A stretch of 64,000 nucleotides of DNA from Planctomycetaceae bacterium (lineage in GTDB: Bacteria; Planctomycetota; UBA1135; GCA-002686595). The position numbers were made by a program, and so were the translations under genes. Positions 27,561-36,356 of this stretch are shown one piece after another. The notes under the pieces were generated by a model. The model made no database searches. It was not told the DNA's origin and saw only the letters and a program-made list of their open reading frames with translations. The stretch lies in assembly GCA_016125265.1 (NCBI GenBank), contig WGMC01000014.1:98429-162428 (forward strand), written 5' to 3'. Within the stretch, counting starts at the first letter, position 1, and each line of letters begins with the position of its first letter.

Positions 27561-29429
27561 ATGAAACCGCATACGAGCATCCTCGGCATCAACGCCTGGC
27601 ACGGCGACGCATCCGCCGCGCTGGTCATCGACGGACAACTGGTGGCTGCAGCCGAGGAAGAGCGCTTCCGCCGCCGCAAGCACTACGCGGGATTCCCCTC
27701 GGAAGCCGTGCGCTGGTGCCTGCGCTCCGCGGGGCTCTCTCCCGCCCAACTGGACCACGTGGCGATCAACCGCGATCCCTCGGCGCGGCGCACGCAAAAG
27801 CTGATGTGGTTGCTCGGGAACCGCCCCTCCCTCGGCCTGGTTGCCGACCGGTTGCGCAACGGCAACAAGGTGCGCTCCCTGCGTGTCGAGCTGGCCGCCG
27901 GCCTCGGCATCTCGCCGGGCGAACTCGGCGCCACGTTCCACAACGTCGAACACCACCAAGCGCACCTCGCGAGTGCGTTCTTGGTCTCGCCTTTCGAGCG
28001 CGCCGCCGCCGTTTCGGTGGACGGCTTTGGCGATTTCTCGAGCTGCATGTGGGGCCTCGGCGAGGGCAACCGCATCGAAACCATGGGGCGCGTGGGGTTC
28101 CCGCACTCCCTGGGCCTGCTCTACTTGGCGCTGACCCAGTACCTGGGCTTTCCGAACTACGGCGACGAGTACAAGGTCATGGGCCTGTGTGCCTACGGCC
28201 GGCCGCGGTACCTCGCGGACCTGCGCCGTTTGGTGAGTCTGGGCCGAAAGGGCAGTTTCGAGCTGGCCCCTGAGTACTTCCTGCACACCCAGGGCGGTGT
28301 GCCGATGGCCTGGGACAACGGCGAACCGAAGGTGGAGCGCGCGTTCTCGCCCGCGCTCGTCGAACTGCTCGGCGAACCGCGCGAAAAGGGCGCCGAACTG
28401 GACCAGCGGCACCGCGACCTCGCGGCCTCGGCGCAGGCGCTCTACGAGGAGTGTTTTTTCCACCTCCTCGAGGCCGTGGCCAAACGCACCGGCGAAACGC
28501 GGCTGACGCTCGCCGGCGGCTGCGCCATGAACAGCCTGGCCAACGGGCGCATCGAGGCTGCAACCCCGTTCCGCGAGGTGTGGGTGCAACCGGCGGCCGG
28601 CGATGCGGGTGGGGCGCTCGGGGCCGCCATGCACGTCTGGTGCGAGACCCTCGAGCGCCCGCGCACGTTCACGATGGAACACGCGTCGTTTGGCCCCAAG
28701 GCCAGCGACGCCGAGATCGACGCCCTGCTGGAGTTCCGCCGGCCGGAACTCGGGGCCTCGGGCTGCCGCGTCTCGCGCGCCAACGACGAACACGAGCTGT
28801 GCGAGCGTGTCGCCGCGGCCATCGCCGAGGGACAGGTCGTCGGTTGGTTCCAGGGCGCCATGGAATGGGGGCCCAGGGCCCTCGGCAACCGCTCGATCCT
28901 GGCGGATCCGCGCCGCACGGACATGCAGGACGTGCTCAACCTGAAGATCAAACGGCGCGAGTCGTTCCGGCCGTTCGCGCCCTCGGTGCTCGCCGAACGC
29001 CAGGCCGAGTGGTTCGAGAGCGCGGCGCCGGTGCCCTTCATGGGCCGTGTGTTCCCCGTGCGCGCCGAAAAACAGAGCATCGTGCCCGCGGTGGTGCACG
29101 CGGACGGCACGGGCCGCCTCCAGACCGTCACGGAGAGCGCCAACCCGCGCTACTACCGCCTGATCCGCGCCTTCGAAGCGCGCACGGGTGTGCCGATGCT
29201 GGTCAACACCTCCTTCAACGAGAACGAGCCCATCGTCTGCCAGCCGGAAGAGGCCCTCGACTGCTTCCTGCGCACGAAGATGGACATGTTGGTGCTGGAG
29301 GACCGTGTGTTCGAACGTGTGCCGGCCACCGTCGGCCGCAGCCATCTCGCCATGGATCCCGACGCGGTGCCCGCCGCGTTGCCCAAGCCCAAGACCGAAG
29401 AGAGCCGACGCGCAGAAAGACGCCCCTGA
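27561..29429 (+). CDS. O-carbamoyltransferase (NodU/CmcH/TobZ family)
   Basis: A 622-residue member of the family that makes carbamoyl-adenylate from carbamoyl phosphate and ATP and moves the carbamoyl group to a hydroxyl. The N-terminal Kae1-like domain starts with ILGINAWHGDASAALV. The metal-binding residues can be aligned: His131 and His135 in EHHQAHLASAF and Asp154 in VDGFGDFSS, with the spacing known from TobZ. The C-terminal domain has MEWGPRALGNRSILADPR and LVNTSFNENEPIV. It lies between the priming transferase and the GDP-mannose epimerase homologue, so a polysaccharide sugar is the likely acceptor. A strong hairpin follows the gene. Confidence 0.93.
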   Translation: MKPHTSILGINAWHGDASAALVIDGQLVAAAEEERFRRRKHYAGFPSEAVRWCLRSAGLSPAQLDHVAINRDPSARRTQKLMWLLGNRPSLGLVADRLRNGNKVRSLRVELAAGLGISPGELGATFHNVEHHQAHLASAFLVSPFERAAAVSVDGFGDFSSCMWGLGEGNRIETMGRVGFPHSLGLLYLALTQYLGFPNYGDEYKVMGLCAYGRPRYLADLRRLVSLGRKGSFELAPEYFLHTQGGVPMAWDNGEPKVERAFSPALVELLGEPREKGAELDQRHRDLAASAQALYEECFFHLLEAVAKRTGETRLTLAGGCAMNSLANGRIEAATPFREVWVQPAAGDAGGALGAAMHVWCETLERPRTFTMEHASFGPKASDAEIDALLEFRRPELGASGCRVSRANDEHELCERVAAAIAEGQVVGWFQGAMEWGPRALGNRSILADPRRTDMQDVLNLKIKRRESFRPFAPSVLAERQAEWFESAAPVPFMGRVFPVRAEKQSIVPAVVHADGTGRLQTVTESANPRYYRLIRAFEARTGVPMLVNTSFNENEPIVCQPEEALDCFLRTKMDMLVLEDRVFERVPATVGRSHLAMDPDAVPAALPKPKTEESRRAERRP

Positions 29430-29454
29430 TCCCGAGCGCTCGAGCACGAGTGCT

Positions 29455-29494
29455 CCGCGGGCGCAAACCCACTTCGGCGGGTTTGCGCCCGCGG
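29455..29494. terminator. 16-bp perfect hairpin with UUCG loop after carbamoyltransferase
   Basis: CCGCGGGCGCAAACCC (29455-29470) pairs perfectly with GGGTTTGCGCCCGCGG (29479-29494). The 8-base loop ACTTCGGC contains C(UUCG)G, an extra-stable tetraloop. It starts 25 bases after the stop. There is no clear T-run, so termination efficiency is uncertain; it may separate the carbamoyltransferase transcript from the downstream genes or stabilise its 3' end. Confidence 0.7.
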
Positions 29495-29668
29495 TCGTTG
29501 CTGGGTTGCCGCTCGGGTTTGGCGCGTCGGGCTGCCGCGCGGTGCCGGTCGCGGGAAGGGCTCGCCGCGCGGCAATCGGAGCCTAAGGCGAGGCACGGCG
29601 GGCGCCGATCGGAGACCCACCAGACCCCGACACGCGGCGGCTGGTTCGATCAACCTAGGGAACAGACC

Positions 29669-30727
29669 ATGGCGACAGGGAAAGAAGCGAAGGGCCGCGT
29701 GGCCCTGGTGGCGGGCGGCGGCGGTTTCATCGGCGGGCACCTGGTGGCGAACCTTCTCGCCGACGGCTTCGCGGTGCGCTGTGTGGACGTGAAGCCCATG
29801 GACCAGTGGTACCAGCTCGATCCCCGCGCGGACAACGTCGTCGCGGACCTGACGCGCCTCGAGGCGTGCCAGCGCGCCACCCAGGGTGTGACCGACGTGT
29901 TCAACCTGGCCGCCGACATGGGCGGCATGGGTTTCATCGAAAACAACAAGGCCCTGTGCATGATCAGCGTGCTGATCAACACGCACCTCTTGATGGCGTC
30001 CAAGGAGTACGGCGTTTCGCGCTACTTCTACGCCTCCTCGGCCTGCGTCTACAACGGCGACAAACAGCAGCAGACGGACGTGACGGCCCTCAAGGAAGCC
30101 GACGCGTATCCGGCCCTCGCCGAGGACGGCTACGGCTGGGAGAAGCTCTTCAGCGAGCGCATGTGCCGCCACTTCCGCGAGGACTTCGGCCTCGAGACGC
30201 GCATCGCGCGTTTCCACAACGTCTACGGGCCCTTCGGGACCTTCGAGGGCGGCCGCGAGAAGGCCCCGGCGGCCATTTGCCGCAAGGTCATCGAGGCCAA
30301 ACTCTCCGGCACCTCCACGATCGACATCTGGGGCGACGGGCACCAGACCCGCTCGTTCATGTACATCGACGATTGCATCCGCGGCATCCGCATGTTGCAC
30401 GAGGGCCACGTGGTCGATCCGATCAACCTGGGGTCGTCCGAGCTGGTCTCGATCAATCGTTTGGTCGACCTCGTCGAGGAGATCGGCGGAGTGAAGCTCG
30501 AGCGCCACCACGACCTCAGCGCACCCAAGGGTGTGCGCGGCCGCAACAGCGACAACACGTTCATCCAGGCCGAGTACGGCTGGCAGCCCTCGATCTCGCT
30601 GCGCGACGGCCTGGCCCAGACCTACCGCTGGATCGAGGCCGAACTGCTGCACCGCACCAAGGCCGCGCTGCCCGCGAGCGATGTCGCCGAGCGCACGACC
30701 GAACGCCAGAAGGAACGCGCGGCGTAG
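29669..30727 (+). CDS. GDP-mannose 3,5-epimerase-like NAD-dependent epimerase
   Basis: A 352-residue extended SDR. The NAD-binding motif GGGGFIGG is at about 16-23. The sequence follows plant GDP-mannose 3',5'-epimerase closely: ADMGGMGFI (82-90), FYASSACVY with Cys126, Tyr155 and Lys159 of YxxxK, and GGREKAPAAICRK with Lys198. Cys126 and Lys198 correspond to the acid/base pair of that enzyme, and VRGRNSDNT is shared too. The product would be GDP-L-galactose or GDP-L-gulose. It is the first gene after the carbamoyltransferase hairpin and is followed 13 bases later by a glycosyltransferase. Epimerisation at one or both carbons cannot be decided from sequence. Confidence 0.85.
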   Translation: MATGKEAKGRVALVAGGGGFIGGHLVANLLADGFAVRCVDVKPMDQWYQLDPRADNVVADLTRLEACQRATQGVTDVFNLAADMGGMGFIENNKALCMISVLINTHLLMASKEYGVSRYFYASSACVYNGDKQQQTDVTALKEADAYPALAEDGYGWEKLFSERMCRHFREDFGLETRIARFHNVYGPFGTFEGGREKAPAAICRKVIEAKLSGTSTIDIWGDGHQTRSFMYIDDCIRGIRMLHEGHVVDPINLGSSELVSINRLVDLVEEIGGVKLERHHDLSAPKGVRGRNSDNTFIQAEYGWQPSISLRDGLAQTYRWIEAELLHRTKAALPASDVAERTTERQKERAA

Positions 30728-30740
30728 GCCGCGCAGCCCC

Positions 30741-32126
30741 GTGCGCATCCTCTTCGTCAACCAGTACTACTGGCCCGATCTCGCCAGCACCGGCCAACAC
30801 CTGACGGACTTGGCCGAGCACCTTGCGGCTGAGGGCCACGAGGTGCGTGTCCTGTGCTCGCGGGGCCAGTACCTGGCGGGCGGCGGGAGCACACCGCGGC
30901 GCGAGGTGCGCGGCGGCGTCGCGATCCAACGTGTGGGCCCGCGCGGTTTTGGCCAGCGCCGCGGCATCCTGGCGCGGCTCACGGACTACGCCCTCTTCCA
31001 CGGGGCCGTGGGGCCGCGCGTAGCCCTCGGTGGGTGGGTGGATGTGGTCGTGACCCTGACCACGCCGCCGCTCGTGGGACTTTGGGGCGCGTTGGCGCAG
31101 AAACTGGGCCGCACCAAGGCCCATGTGCCCTGGTTCATGGACTTGCATCCGGAGGCGGAGTTCGAGCTCGGCCTCGTGCGGCGCACCTCGGCGCTGGGTC
31201 GCATGTTGCGCGCCTTTGCCGCGCTCGAAACACGCTCCGCGAGGCGCGCGGTGGTGCTCGGGTCCTACCAAGGCGCGCGGGTGGAAGCGCGCGGCCTGCC
31301 GAAGGAGCGCCTCGTCGAGATCCCCGTGTGGAGCTCCAAGGAGGACGTCGAACCCTGCGCGCCGAAGGACAACCCGCTGCGCGCCGAGTACGGCTGGCAG
31401 GGCCGCTTTGTCGTGCTCTATTCGGGCAATGCGGGCCTCGTGCACCGCTTCGACGAGTTGCTCGAGGCGGCGGAGATCCTCGCGGCGCGCGCACCGGAGG
31501 TGCTGTTTGCCTTCGTGGGCGGCGGTCCGCGGCGTGCCGAGATCGAAGCGGAGGCAAAGCGGCGGAAGCTGCCCAACGTGGAGTTCCGGGGCTACGTGCC
31601 GCGCGAGGCGCTGCGCCACTCGCTGCCCGCGGGCGACGTGCACTTCGTTTCGCTCGAACCCGCGCAGACCGGCGTCGCGGTGCCGGGCAAGCTGTACGGC
31701 ATCCTGGCCGCCGGTCGGCCGGTGCTCTTCGTCGGCGCGGAGCGCTGCGAGAGTGCGGACGCCGTGCGCGACGGTGCGGCTGGCTTCACGTTCGGACCGG
31801 GGGAAGGCGCGGCCCTCGCCAAGGCGATCCTCGAACTGCGCGCGGACCGCGAACTGCGCGAGCGCCTGGGCGCCAATGCGCGGCGCGCGTTCCTCTTGCG
31901 CTACGAACGCCGGGTCGCGTGTGCGATGTGGAGTGGGCTCCTGGCGGAGCTCGGCGGTTCCCGGACAGGCGGTCCGGCCGCGGCCCAACCCCTGCAAATG
32001 CCCCGGGACCGGCGCAGCCGGGGCCTGGAGGAGACCGCGGCCGCCCTGCCCGGCGCGGGCGGGCGCGAAGCCGGCCGCTCCCGGCGGACCCCGGCGGGCT
32101 CCCCGGCGGCGGAACGACCCCGCTAG
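30741..32126 (+). CDS. GT4 glycosyltransferase (WbuB-like)
   Basis: A 461-residue GT-B glycosyltransferase. The N-terminal domain begins with ILFVNQYYWPDLASTGQHLTDLA, the start typical of WbuB/WcaI-like enzymes. The C-terminal nucleotide-sugar domain has VLYSGNAGLVHRFDELLEA and GVAVPGKLYGILAAGRPVLF, the region that binds the donor. The last ~60 residues are a Pro/Arg-rich tail that looks disordered. GTG 30741 is chosen because the first strand begins there. It probably adds a sugar to the lipid-linked repeat unit on the cytoplasmic face. Confidence 0.88.
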   Translation: MRILFVNQYYWPDLASTGQHLTDLAEHLAAEGHEVRVLCSRGQYLAGGGSTPRREVRGGVAIQRVGPRGFGQRRGILARLTDYALFHGAVGPRVALGGWVDVVVTLTTPPLVGLWGALAQKLGRTKAHVPWFMDLHPEAEFELGLVRRTSALGRMLRAFAALETRSARRAVVLGSYQGARVEARGLPKERLVEIPVWSSKEDVEPCAPKDNPLRAEYGWQGRFVVLYSGNAGLVHRFDELLEAAEILAARAPEVLFAFVGGGPRRAEIEAEAKRRKLPNVEFRGYVPREALRHSLPAGDVHFVSLEPAQTGVAVPGKLYGILAAGRPVLFVGAERCESADAVRDGAAGFTFGPGEGAALAKAILELRADRELRERLGANARRAFLLRYERRVACAMWSGLLAELGGSRTGGPAAAQPLQMPRDRRSRGLEETAAALPGAGGREAGRSRRTPAGSPAAERPR

Positions 32127-32209
32127 GGCCTGTGCGGCGGGCGACTCGCCGTTAGGATTTTGGTCCCGAGGAGGGCAGGAGCGCCGCGTTCCGTCGTCCT
32201 AGGCCGACC

Positions 32210-33616
32210 ATGGCGGAAGCGGAACTGGGTGTGACCGAGCGGGTGTTGGCGGAAGCGGCGCCGGCTTTGGGCGACGCCGGGGTCCCGCGTGCCGAGGCGG
32301 ATCCCGCGGGGCCGGCCCTCGCCCCCGTAGCCGTGATCGGGCTCGGCCACGTCGGTTTGGCCCTTGCGGTGGACTTCCTGGCCGGTGGGCGGCCGGTGAT
32401 CGGCTTCGAGATCGACCCCGAGCGCGCCGCCGCGATCGCCGCGGGTCGAAGTCCGTACCCGCACCTCGACGGTCGGCAATGGGAGCCGCGCCGCGACGCG
32501 GCGGGCCGCGAGGTGAGGCTCGAAGTGCTCGGCGGTCGCGAGAGCGCCGATTGGAGCGCCGTCGCACGCTGCGCCGGAGTCGTGCTGTGCCTGCCGACGC
32601 CGCTCGGCGCCGATGGCGAGCCGGATCTGTCGGTGCTCGAAGCGGTGGCCGAGGCGCTGGCGGCGGTGCTCGTGCCCGGTCAGGTGGTGGTCGTCGCGTC
32701 GACCGTATGGCCGGGGGCGACGCGCCAGGTGCTGCTGCCCCGGCTCGCGCGGTGCGGCCTCGAACTGGGCCGCGAGTGGTTCTTGGCGAGTTCGCCCGAA
32801 CGGGAGGATCCGGGGCGTGTGCTGCCGCCTAGCCGCCAGGTGCCGCGCCTGGTCGGCGGAGTGGACGGCCCGTCGACGGCGGCGGCCCTCGAGTTCTTGC
32901 GCTCCGCGTCGGACGCCCTCGTGCCCGTCGCCACGGCCGAGGTCGCCGAGCTGGCCAAGATGCACGAGAACCTCTTCCGGGCCGTGAACGTGGCCCTGGT
33001 GGGGGAGCTGAAGCAGATCGCCGCGGCCCTCGGTGTCGACGTGTGGCAGGTGCTCGACGCCGCTGCGACCAAGCCCTACGGCTACATGGGGTTCGAACCC
33101 GGGCCGGGCCTCGGCGGCCACTGCCTGCCCATCGATCCCCACTACCTGGCGTTTGCCGCGCGGCGCGTGGGCGCGAAGGCGCGCTTCGTCGAGCTCGCGG
33201 CCGAACTCGGGCGCGAGCTGCCGCTTTGGATCGCCGAACGCATCGCATCGGCTCTGGCCGAACGCGGCACGGCGCTGGCGGGCTCGCGCGTGCTGCTGCT
33301 CGGCGTTGCGTACAAGGCGGGCGTGGCGGACCTGCGCGAATCGCCCGCTCTGGCCCTCTGGGACGAGTTGGAGCGCCGCGGGGCCTCGGTCGGCTACGTG
33401 GACCCCCTGGTGCCCAGTTTGGTGCGCGGCGGCCTCGTGCACCGTTCGCAGCCAGAGAGCGAGTCCCTGTTGGCCGCCCAGGCGGCCGTGGTCCTGCTCG
33501 CGCCGCAGCCCGGCCTGGACCTCGAGCTCGTCGCGCGCGCCGCGCCGCTCCTGGTCGACACCCGCGGGCACCTCCGCGCGCTCTGCCAGGGCCGCGCGAA
33601 CTACCTGCCGGCCTGA
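32210..33616 (+). CDS. UDP-sugar 6-dehydrogenase (UDP-glucose/UDP-GlcNAc/ManNAc dehydrogenase family)
   Basis: A 468-residue NAD-dependent nucleotide-sugar dehydrogenase that oxidises C6 to a uronic acid. A Rossmann motif GLGHVGL lies at about 44-50, after an unusual 38-residue N-terminal extension. The middle domain has ELAKMHENLFRAVNVALVGELK. The catalytic cysteine is in GPGLGGHCLPIDPHYL. The C-terminal substrate domain has LLGVAYKAGVADLRESPAL. The GGHCLPIDP context and overall layout resemble WbpA/WecC-type enzymes more than plain UDP-glucose dehydrogenase, but the substrate is not settled. It would supply an acidic sugar to the polymer made by this locus. Confidence 0.88.
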   Translation: MAEAELGVTERVLAEAAPALGDAGVPRAEADPAGPALAPVAVIGLGHVGLALAVDFLAGGRPVIGFEIDPERAAAIAAGRSPYPHLDGRQWEPRRDAAGREVRLEVLGGRESADWSAVARCAGVVLCLPTPLGADGEPDLSVLEAVAEALAAVLVPGQVVVVASTVWPGATRQVLLPRLARCGLELGREWFLASSPEREDPGRVLPPSRQVPRLVGGVDGPSTAAALEFLRSASDALVPVATAEVAELAKMHENLFRAVNVALVGELKQIAAALGVDVWQVLDAAATKPYGYMGFEPGPGLGGHCLPIDPHYLAFAARRVGAKARFVELAAELGRELPLWIAERIASALAERGTALAGSRVLLLGVAYKAGVADLRESPALALWDELERRGASVGYVDPLVPSLVRGGLVHRSQPESESLLAAQAAVVLLAPQPGLDLELVARAAPLLVDTRGHLRALCQGRANYLPA

Positions 33617-33726
33617 CACCCGGTCGGTCCCGCCCGCGAGAGCGCCGAGCCGCGAGCCTTGGCGCCGCGCCGCCTCCCGGCCGAAAAGCCGGTCCGGAGG
33701 AACCCCGTCGCGGGCGGGGCAGGACC

Positions 33727-35202
33727 GTGCACGGAGAAGTCGGGAGCCAGCGGGACGGGAGCCAGCGGGACGGGCGGCAGTGGGGTGTGGTGGCCCTGGC
33801 CGCGCTCGTGGCCGTGGCGGTGGTCGCCGCGGCGCTCCAGCGCGACTTCGGGCCGGACGGGTATGGGCTCAGCGGCAAGGGGGCGCTCATCGTGGCGCTT
33901 GGCCTGTGGCCTGCGTTCGTCGAGGGCTGGCGGCGCGCCAGTGGCACCTCCACCCAGCCCTTCCCGTTCCTCGCCCTGATCGGCGCGATCCACGCCCTGT
34001 TCTTCGGAGCGCCGCTGGTGCTCTCGGACCGTGTGGTGTTCATGAGCCTCGAGCCCAAGGTCGCCGCGCTGCAGGGTGCGGCCGACGCGGTGCTGCTCGG
34101 ACTCGTCGCGCTCTACTCAGGCTACGCGCTGGTGCGCGGCAGTGCGCCGGGCCGGCCCCTGGTGCTGGGCTGCGACGGCCGGCGCGGGGCCGTCGTGGCG
34201 TTCGTTGCGCTGGGCCTCGGTTTCGCGGCGCGCCTCGCCCTGTCGGCGGAGAGTGTGCCCGCCGGATTGGGCCAGTTGGCGGTGCTCGCGAGCCACGGTT
34301 TGCACCTCGGCATCGGTTTGCTCGCGGTGCTCGGCGCGCGGGGCAAGATCGGTGCCTGGGCGCGTCCGCTGGCGTTCTTTGGGCTGTTGCCCGCGCACCT
34401 CCTGATGGAGGTTTCGAGCGGTTCCATCGGCTACGCGGTTCGCGACGGCGCGTTCGTGCTGATGCTGCTCTGGGGTACCGGGCGGCGGGTGCCGCTCCTT
34501 CTCCTGGCGCTGCTCGGGGTCTTCGCCATGGGTCTGCGCGGCGCGGCGGGCGAGTTCCGCGTCCTGATGCACCACAGCCCGCACCTCCTCGAGGAGGGCC
34601 CGCTCGAGCGCGGTGTGCAGTTCTTCGAGATCGCGCGCTCCGAACTCGAACGCGAGGGCACGGGGTCGATCGTGACCGCGGCGTTCGGGCGCTTCTCGCA
34701 GGTGGCGCTGCTCGCCGAGGTGGTCGACAAGACCCCGCTCGCGATTCCCCACTGGGCGGGGCACACCTACGCGTCGCTTCCCGCGACGTTCGTGCCGCGC
34801 TTCCTGTGGCCGGACAAACCGACGAAGGAGCTGGGCCAGCGCTTCGGGCACCGCTACGGCATCCTGCACGAGACGGACACCACGACCTCGGTGAACCTGC
34901 CGCAGCTCGTCGAGCACTTCGTCAACTTCGGGCTGCTCGGTGTGCTGCTCGGATCGCTCTTGGTGGGAGCGGTCTACGGGATCTTCGCGCGCCTCCTCTT
35001 GCATGCAAACGTCGGCGACGCGGGACTCGTGCTCGCCGCGCTGCTCGCGAGTCGCCTCCTGCACGTCGAGTCGGACGTCAGTTTGGTCTTTGGCCTGACG
35101 GCGCAGTTGGCCGTGGTCAGTGTGCCGGTGTTCTGGTACCTGTCGCCGCGGGACGGGCAGCGCGCCGAACCCGCCGCCAGCCCGGTCGAGAGCGCCGCGT
35201 GA
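33727..35202 (+). CDS. Oligosaccharide repeat-unit polymerase (Wzy-like)
   Basis: A 491-residue membrane protein with about ten hydrophobic segments and a large loop at about 280-380. The loop contains FVPRFLWPDKP, a pattern seen in bacterial oligosaccharide repeat-unit polymerases, and PHWAGHTYASLPATF just before it. Wzy proteins join lipid-linked repeat units in the periplasm. The gene lies among glycosyltransferases and faces the flippase and co-polymerase operon. GTG 33727 gives a short hydrophilic leader with two GSQRD copies; a later GTG near 33785 is possible. Its stop overlaps the next start (GTGA). Confidence 0.75.
   Translation: MHGEVGSQRDGSQRDGRQWGVVALAALVAVAVVAAALQRDFGPDGYGLSGKGALIVALGLWPAFVEGWRRASGTSTQPFPFLALIGAIHALFFGAPLVLSDRVVFMSLEPKVAALQGAADAVLLGLVALYSGYALVRGSAPGRPLVLGCDGRRGAVVAFVALGLGFAARLALSAESVPAGLGQLAVLASHGLHLGIGLLAVLGARGKIGAWARPLAFFGLLPAHLLMEVSSGSIGYAVRDGAFVLMLLWGTGRRVPLLLLALLGVFAMGLRGAAGEFRVLMHHSPHLLEEGPLERGVQFFEIARSELEREGTGSIVTAAFGRFSQVALLAEVVDKTPLAIPHWAGHTYASLPATFVPRFLWPDKPTKELGQRFGHRYGILHETDTTTSVNLPQLVEHFVNFGLLGVLLGSLLVGAVYGIFARLLLHANVGDAGLVLAALLASRLLHVESDVSLVFGLTAQLAVVSVPVFWYLSPRDGQRAEPAASPVESAA
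33741..33770 (+). repeat. 15-bp direct repeat, 2 copies, at the start of the wzy-like gene
   Basis: CGGGAGCCAGCGGGA occurs twice in tandem, encoding GSQRD twice if the GTG at 33727 is the true start. It may be a variable-length leader or lie in the untranslated region if a later start is used. Confidence 0.85.
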
Positions 35203-36356
35203 AACTGCTGCACGTGGTGCCGACCTACGCGCCGGGCTTCCGTTACGGGGGACCCGTGGCGAGCGTCCGCGGCCTGGCGGAGGCACAGGCGCGCGCGGGC
35301 CACGAAGTTTGGGTCGCGACGACGGACAGGGACGACGGTGTGCGGCTCGACGCACCGGCGGCCGAACGGTTGGGCGGTGTGCACGTGCGGCGTTTTGCCG
35401 TGCGCGGACCCGCGCGCCTGCGCCGCGCACCCGCGTTGCCGCGCTGGTTGGCCGAGAACGTCGGCGGTTTCGACCGCGTGCACACCCACGGTGTGTTCGT
35501 TGCGACGACCACCGCCGCGCTCACGGCAGCCCGGAGGGCCGGCGTCGAAACGGTGCTCGCCCCGCGCGGCATGTGGATGCACGACGCCTTCGGCGCGCGC
35601 GGGCGTTGGCGCAAGCACCTGTGGCTCGCGTCGCTCGAGCGGCGGAACTTGGAGTCGCTCGGCGCCCTGCACTTGACTGCCACGTTGGAGCTCGAACAAC
35701 TGCCCAGCCACCTGGCACCGCGCGCGCGTCGCATCGTCGTGCCCAACGGCGTCGAACGACCGCCGGACGGGTTGGACGCGGCTCTCTTGCCGGCGGTCGC
35801 GCGGGAGCTGCACGGCGAAGGCGCGGGTTACACCCTCTTTCTCGGCCGCCTGCATCGCAAGAAGGGCCTCGACCTTCTGTTGCACGCGCTGGCCGGAGCC
35901 CCCGAGGCACCTCCGCTCCTCGTCGCCGGACCGGACGACGGCGAGGAGCGAGCGCTCCGGCGACTCGCGCACGAGTTGGGGCTTGCCACGCGTGTGCACT
36001 GGCTCGGACCGGTGGCGGGCACGGCCAAGTGGGCGCTCTTGCAACACGCATCCCTGCACGTGTTGCCGAGCCGTTCCGAGAACTTCGGCAACACGGTGCT
36101 CGAGTCGCTGGCCGTCGGGTGTCCCGTGCTGGTGACGCCCGAGGTGGGGGCGCGGGACGCCGTGCTCGAACTCGAGGGTGGCCGTGTGCTCGCCGCAAAC
36201 CAGTTTGGTGTCGCCCTGTGCGAACTGGCCGGCGCCTGGCTCGATCCCAAGCCGCGACGCCGCCTGGCCGAGCGCACCGCCCTTCGGTTCGGATGGGACG
36301 CGATCGCCGCGCGGCTCGAACGCGAGCTCGGCGCCCCGGCCGTAGGCGCCGCCTGA
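35199..36356 (+). CDS. GT4 glycosyltransferase
   Basis: A 385-residue GT-B glycosyltransferase. It begins LLHVVPTYAPGFRYGGPVASVRGLAEAQ, the acceptor-side glycine loop of GT4 enzymes. The donor domain shows YTLFLGRLHRKKGLDLLLHAL and SRSENFGNTVLESLAVGCPVLV, the latter being the E-x7-E-like segment (ENFGNTVLE). GTG 35199 overlaps the stop of the polymerase gene by GTGA, so translation is probably coupled. Its stop TGA abuts the reverse stop of the flippase gene to form TGATCA, with no terminator between the two operons. Confidence 0.9.
   Translation: MKLLHVVPTYAPGFRYGGPVASVRGLAEAQARAGHEVWVATTDRDDGVRLDAPAAERLGGVHVRRFAVRGPARLRRAPALPRWLAENVGGFDRVHTHGVFVATTTAALTAARRAGVETVLAPRGMWMHDAFGARGRWRKHLWLASLERRNLESLGALHLTATLELEQLPSHLAPRARRIVVPNGVERPPDGLDAALLPAVARELHGEGAGYTLFLGRLHRKKGLDLLLHALAGAPEAPPLLVAGPDDGEERALRRLAHELGLATRVHWLGPVAGTAKWALLQHASLHVLPSRSENFGNTVLESLAVGCPVLVTPEVGARDAVLELEGGRVLAANQFGVALCELAGAWLDPKPRRRLAERTALRFGWDAIAARLERELGAPAVGAA

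Noticed and set aside
33677..33692. Small hairpin CCGGC-N6-GCCGG upstream of the polymerase gene
   Set aside because: The five-base stem is too short to stand out in this composition.
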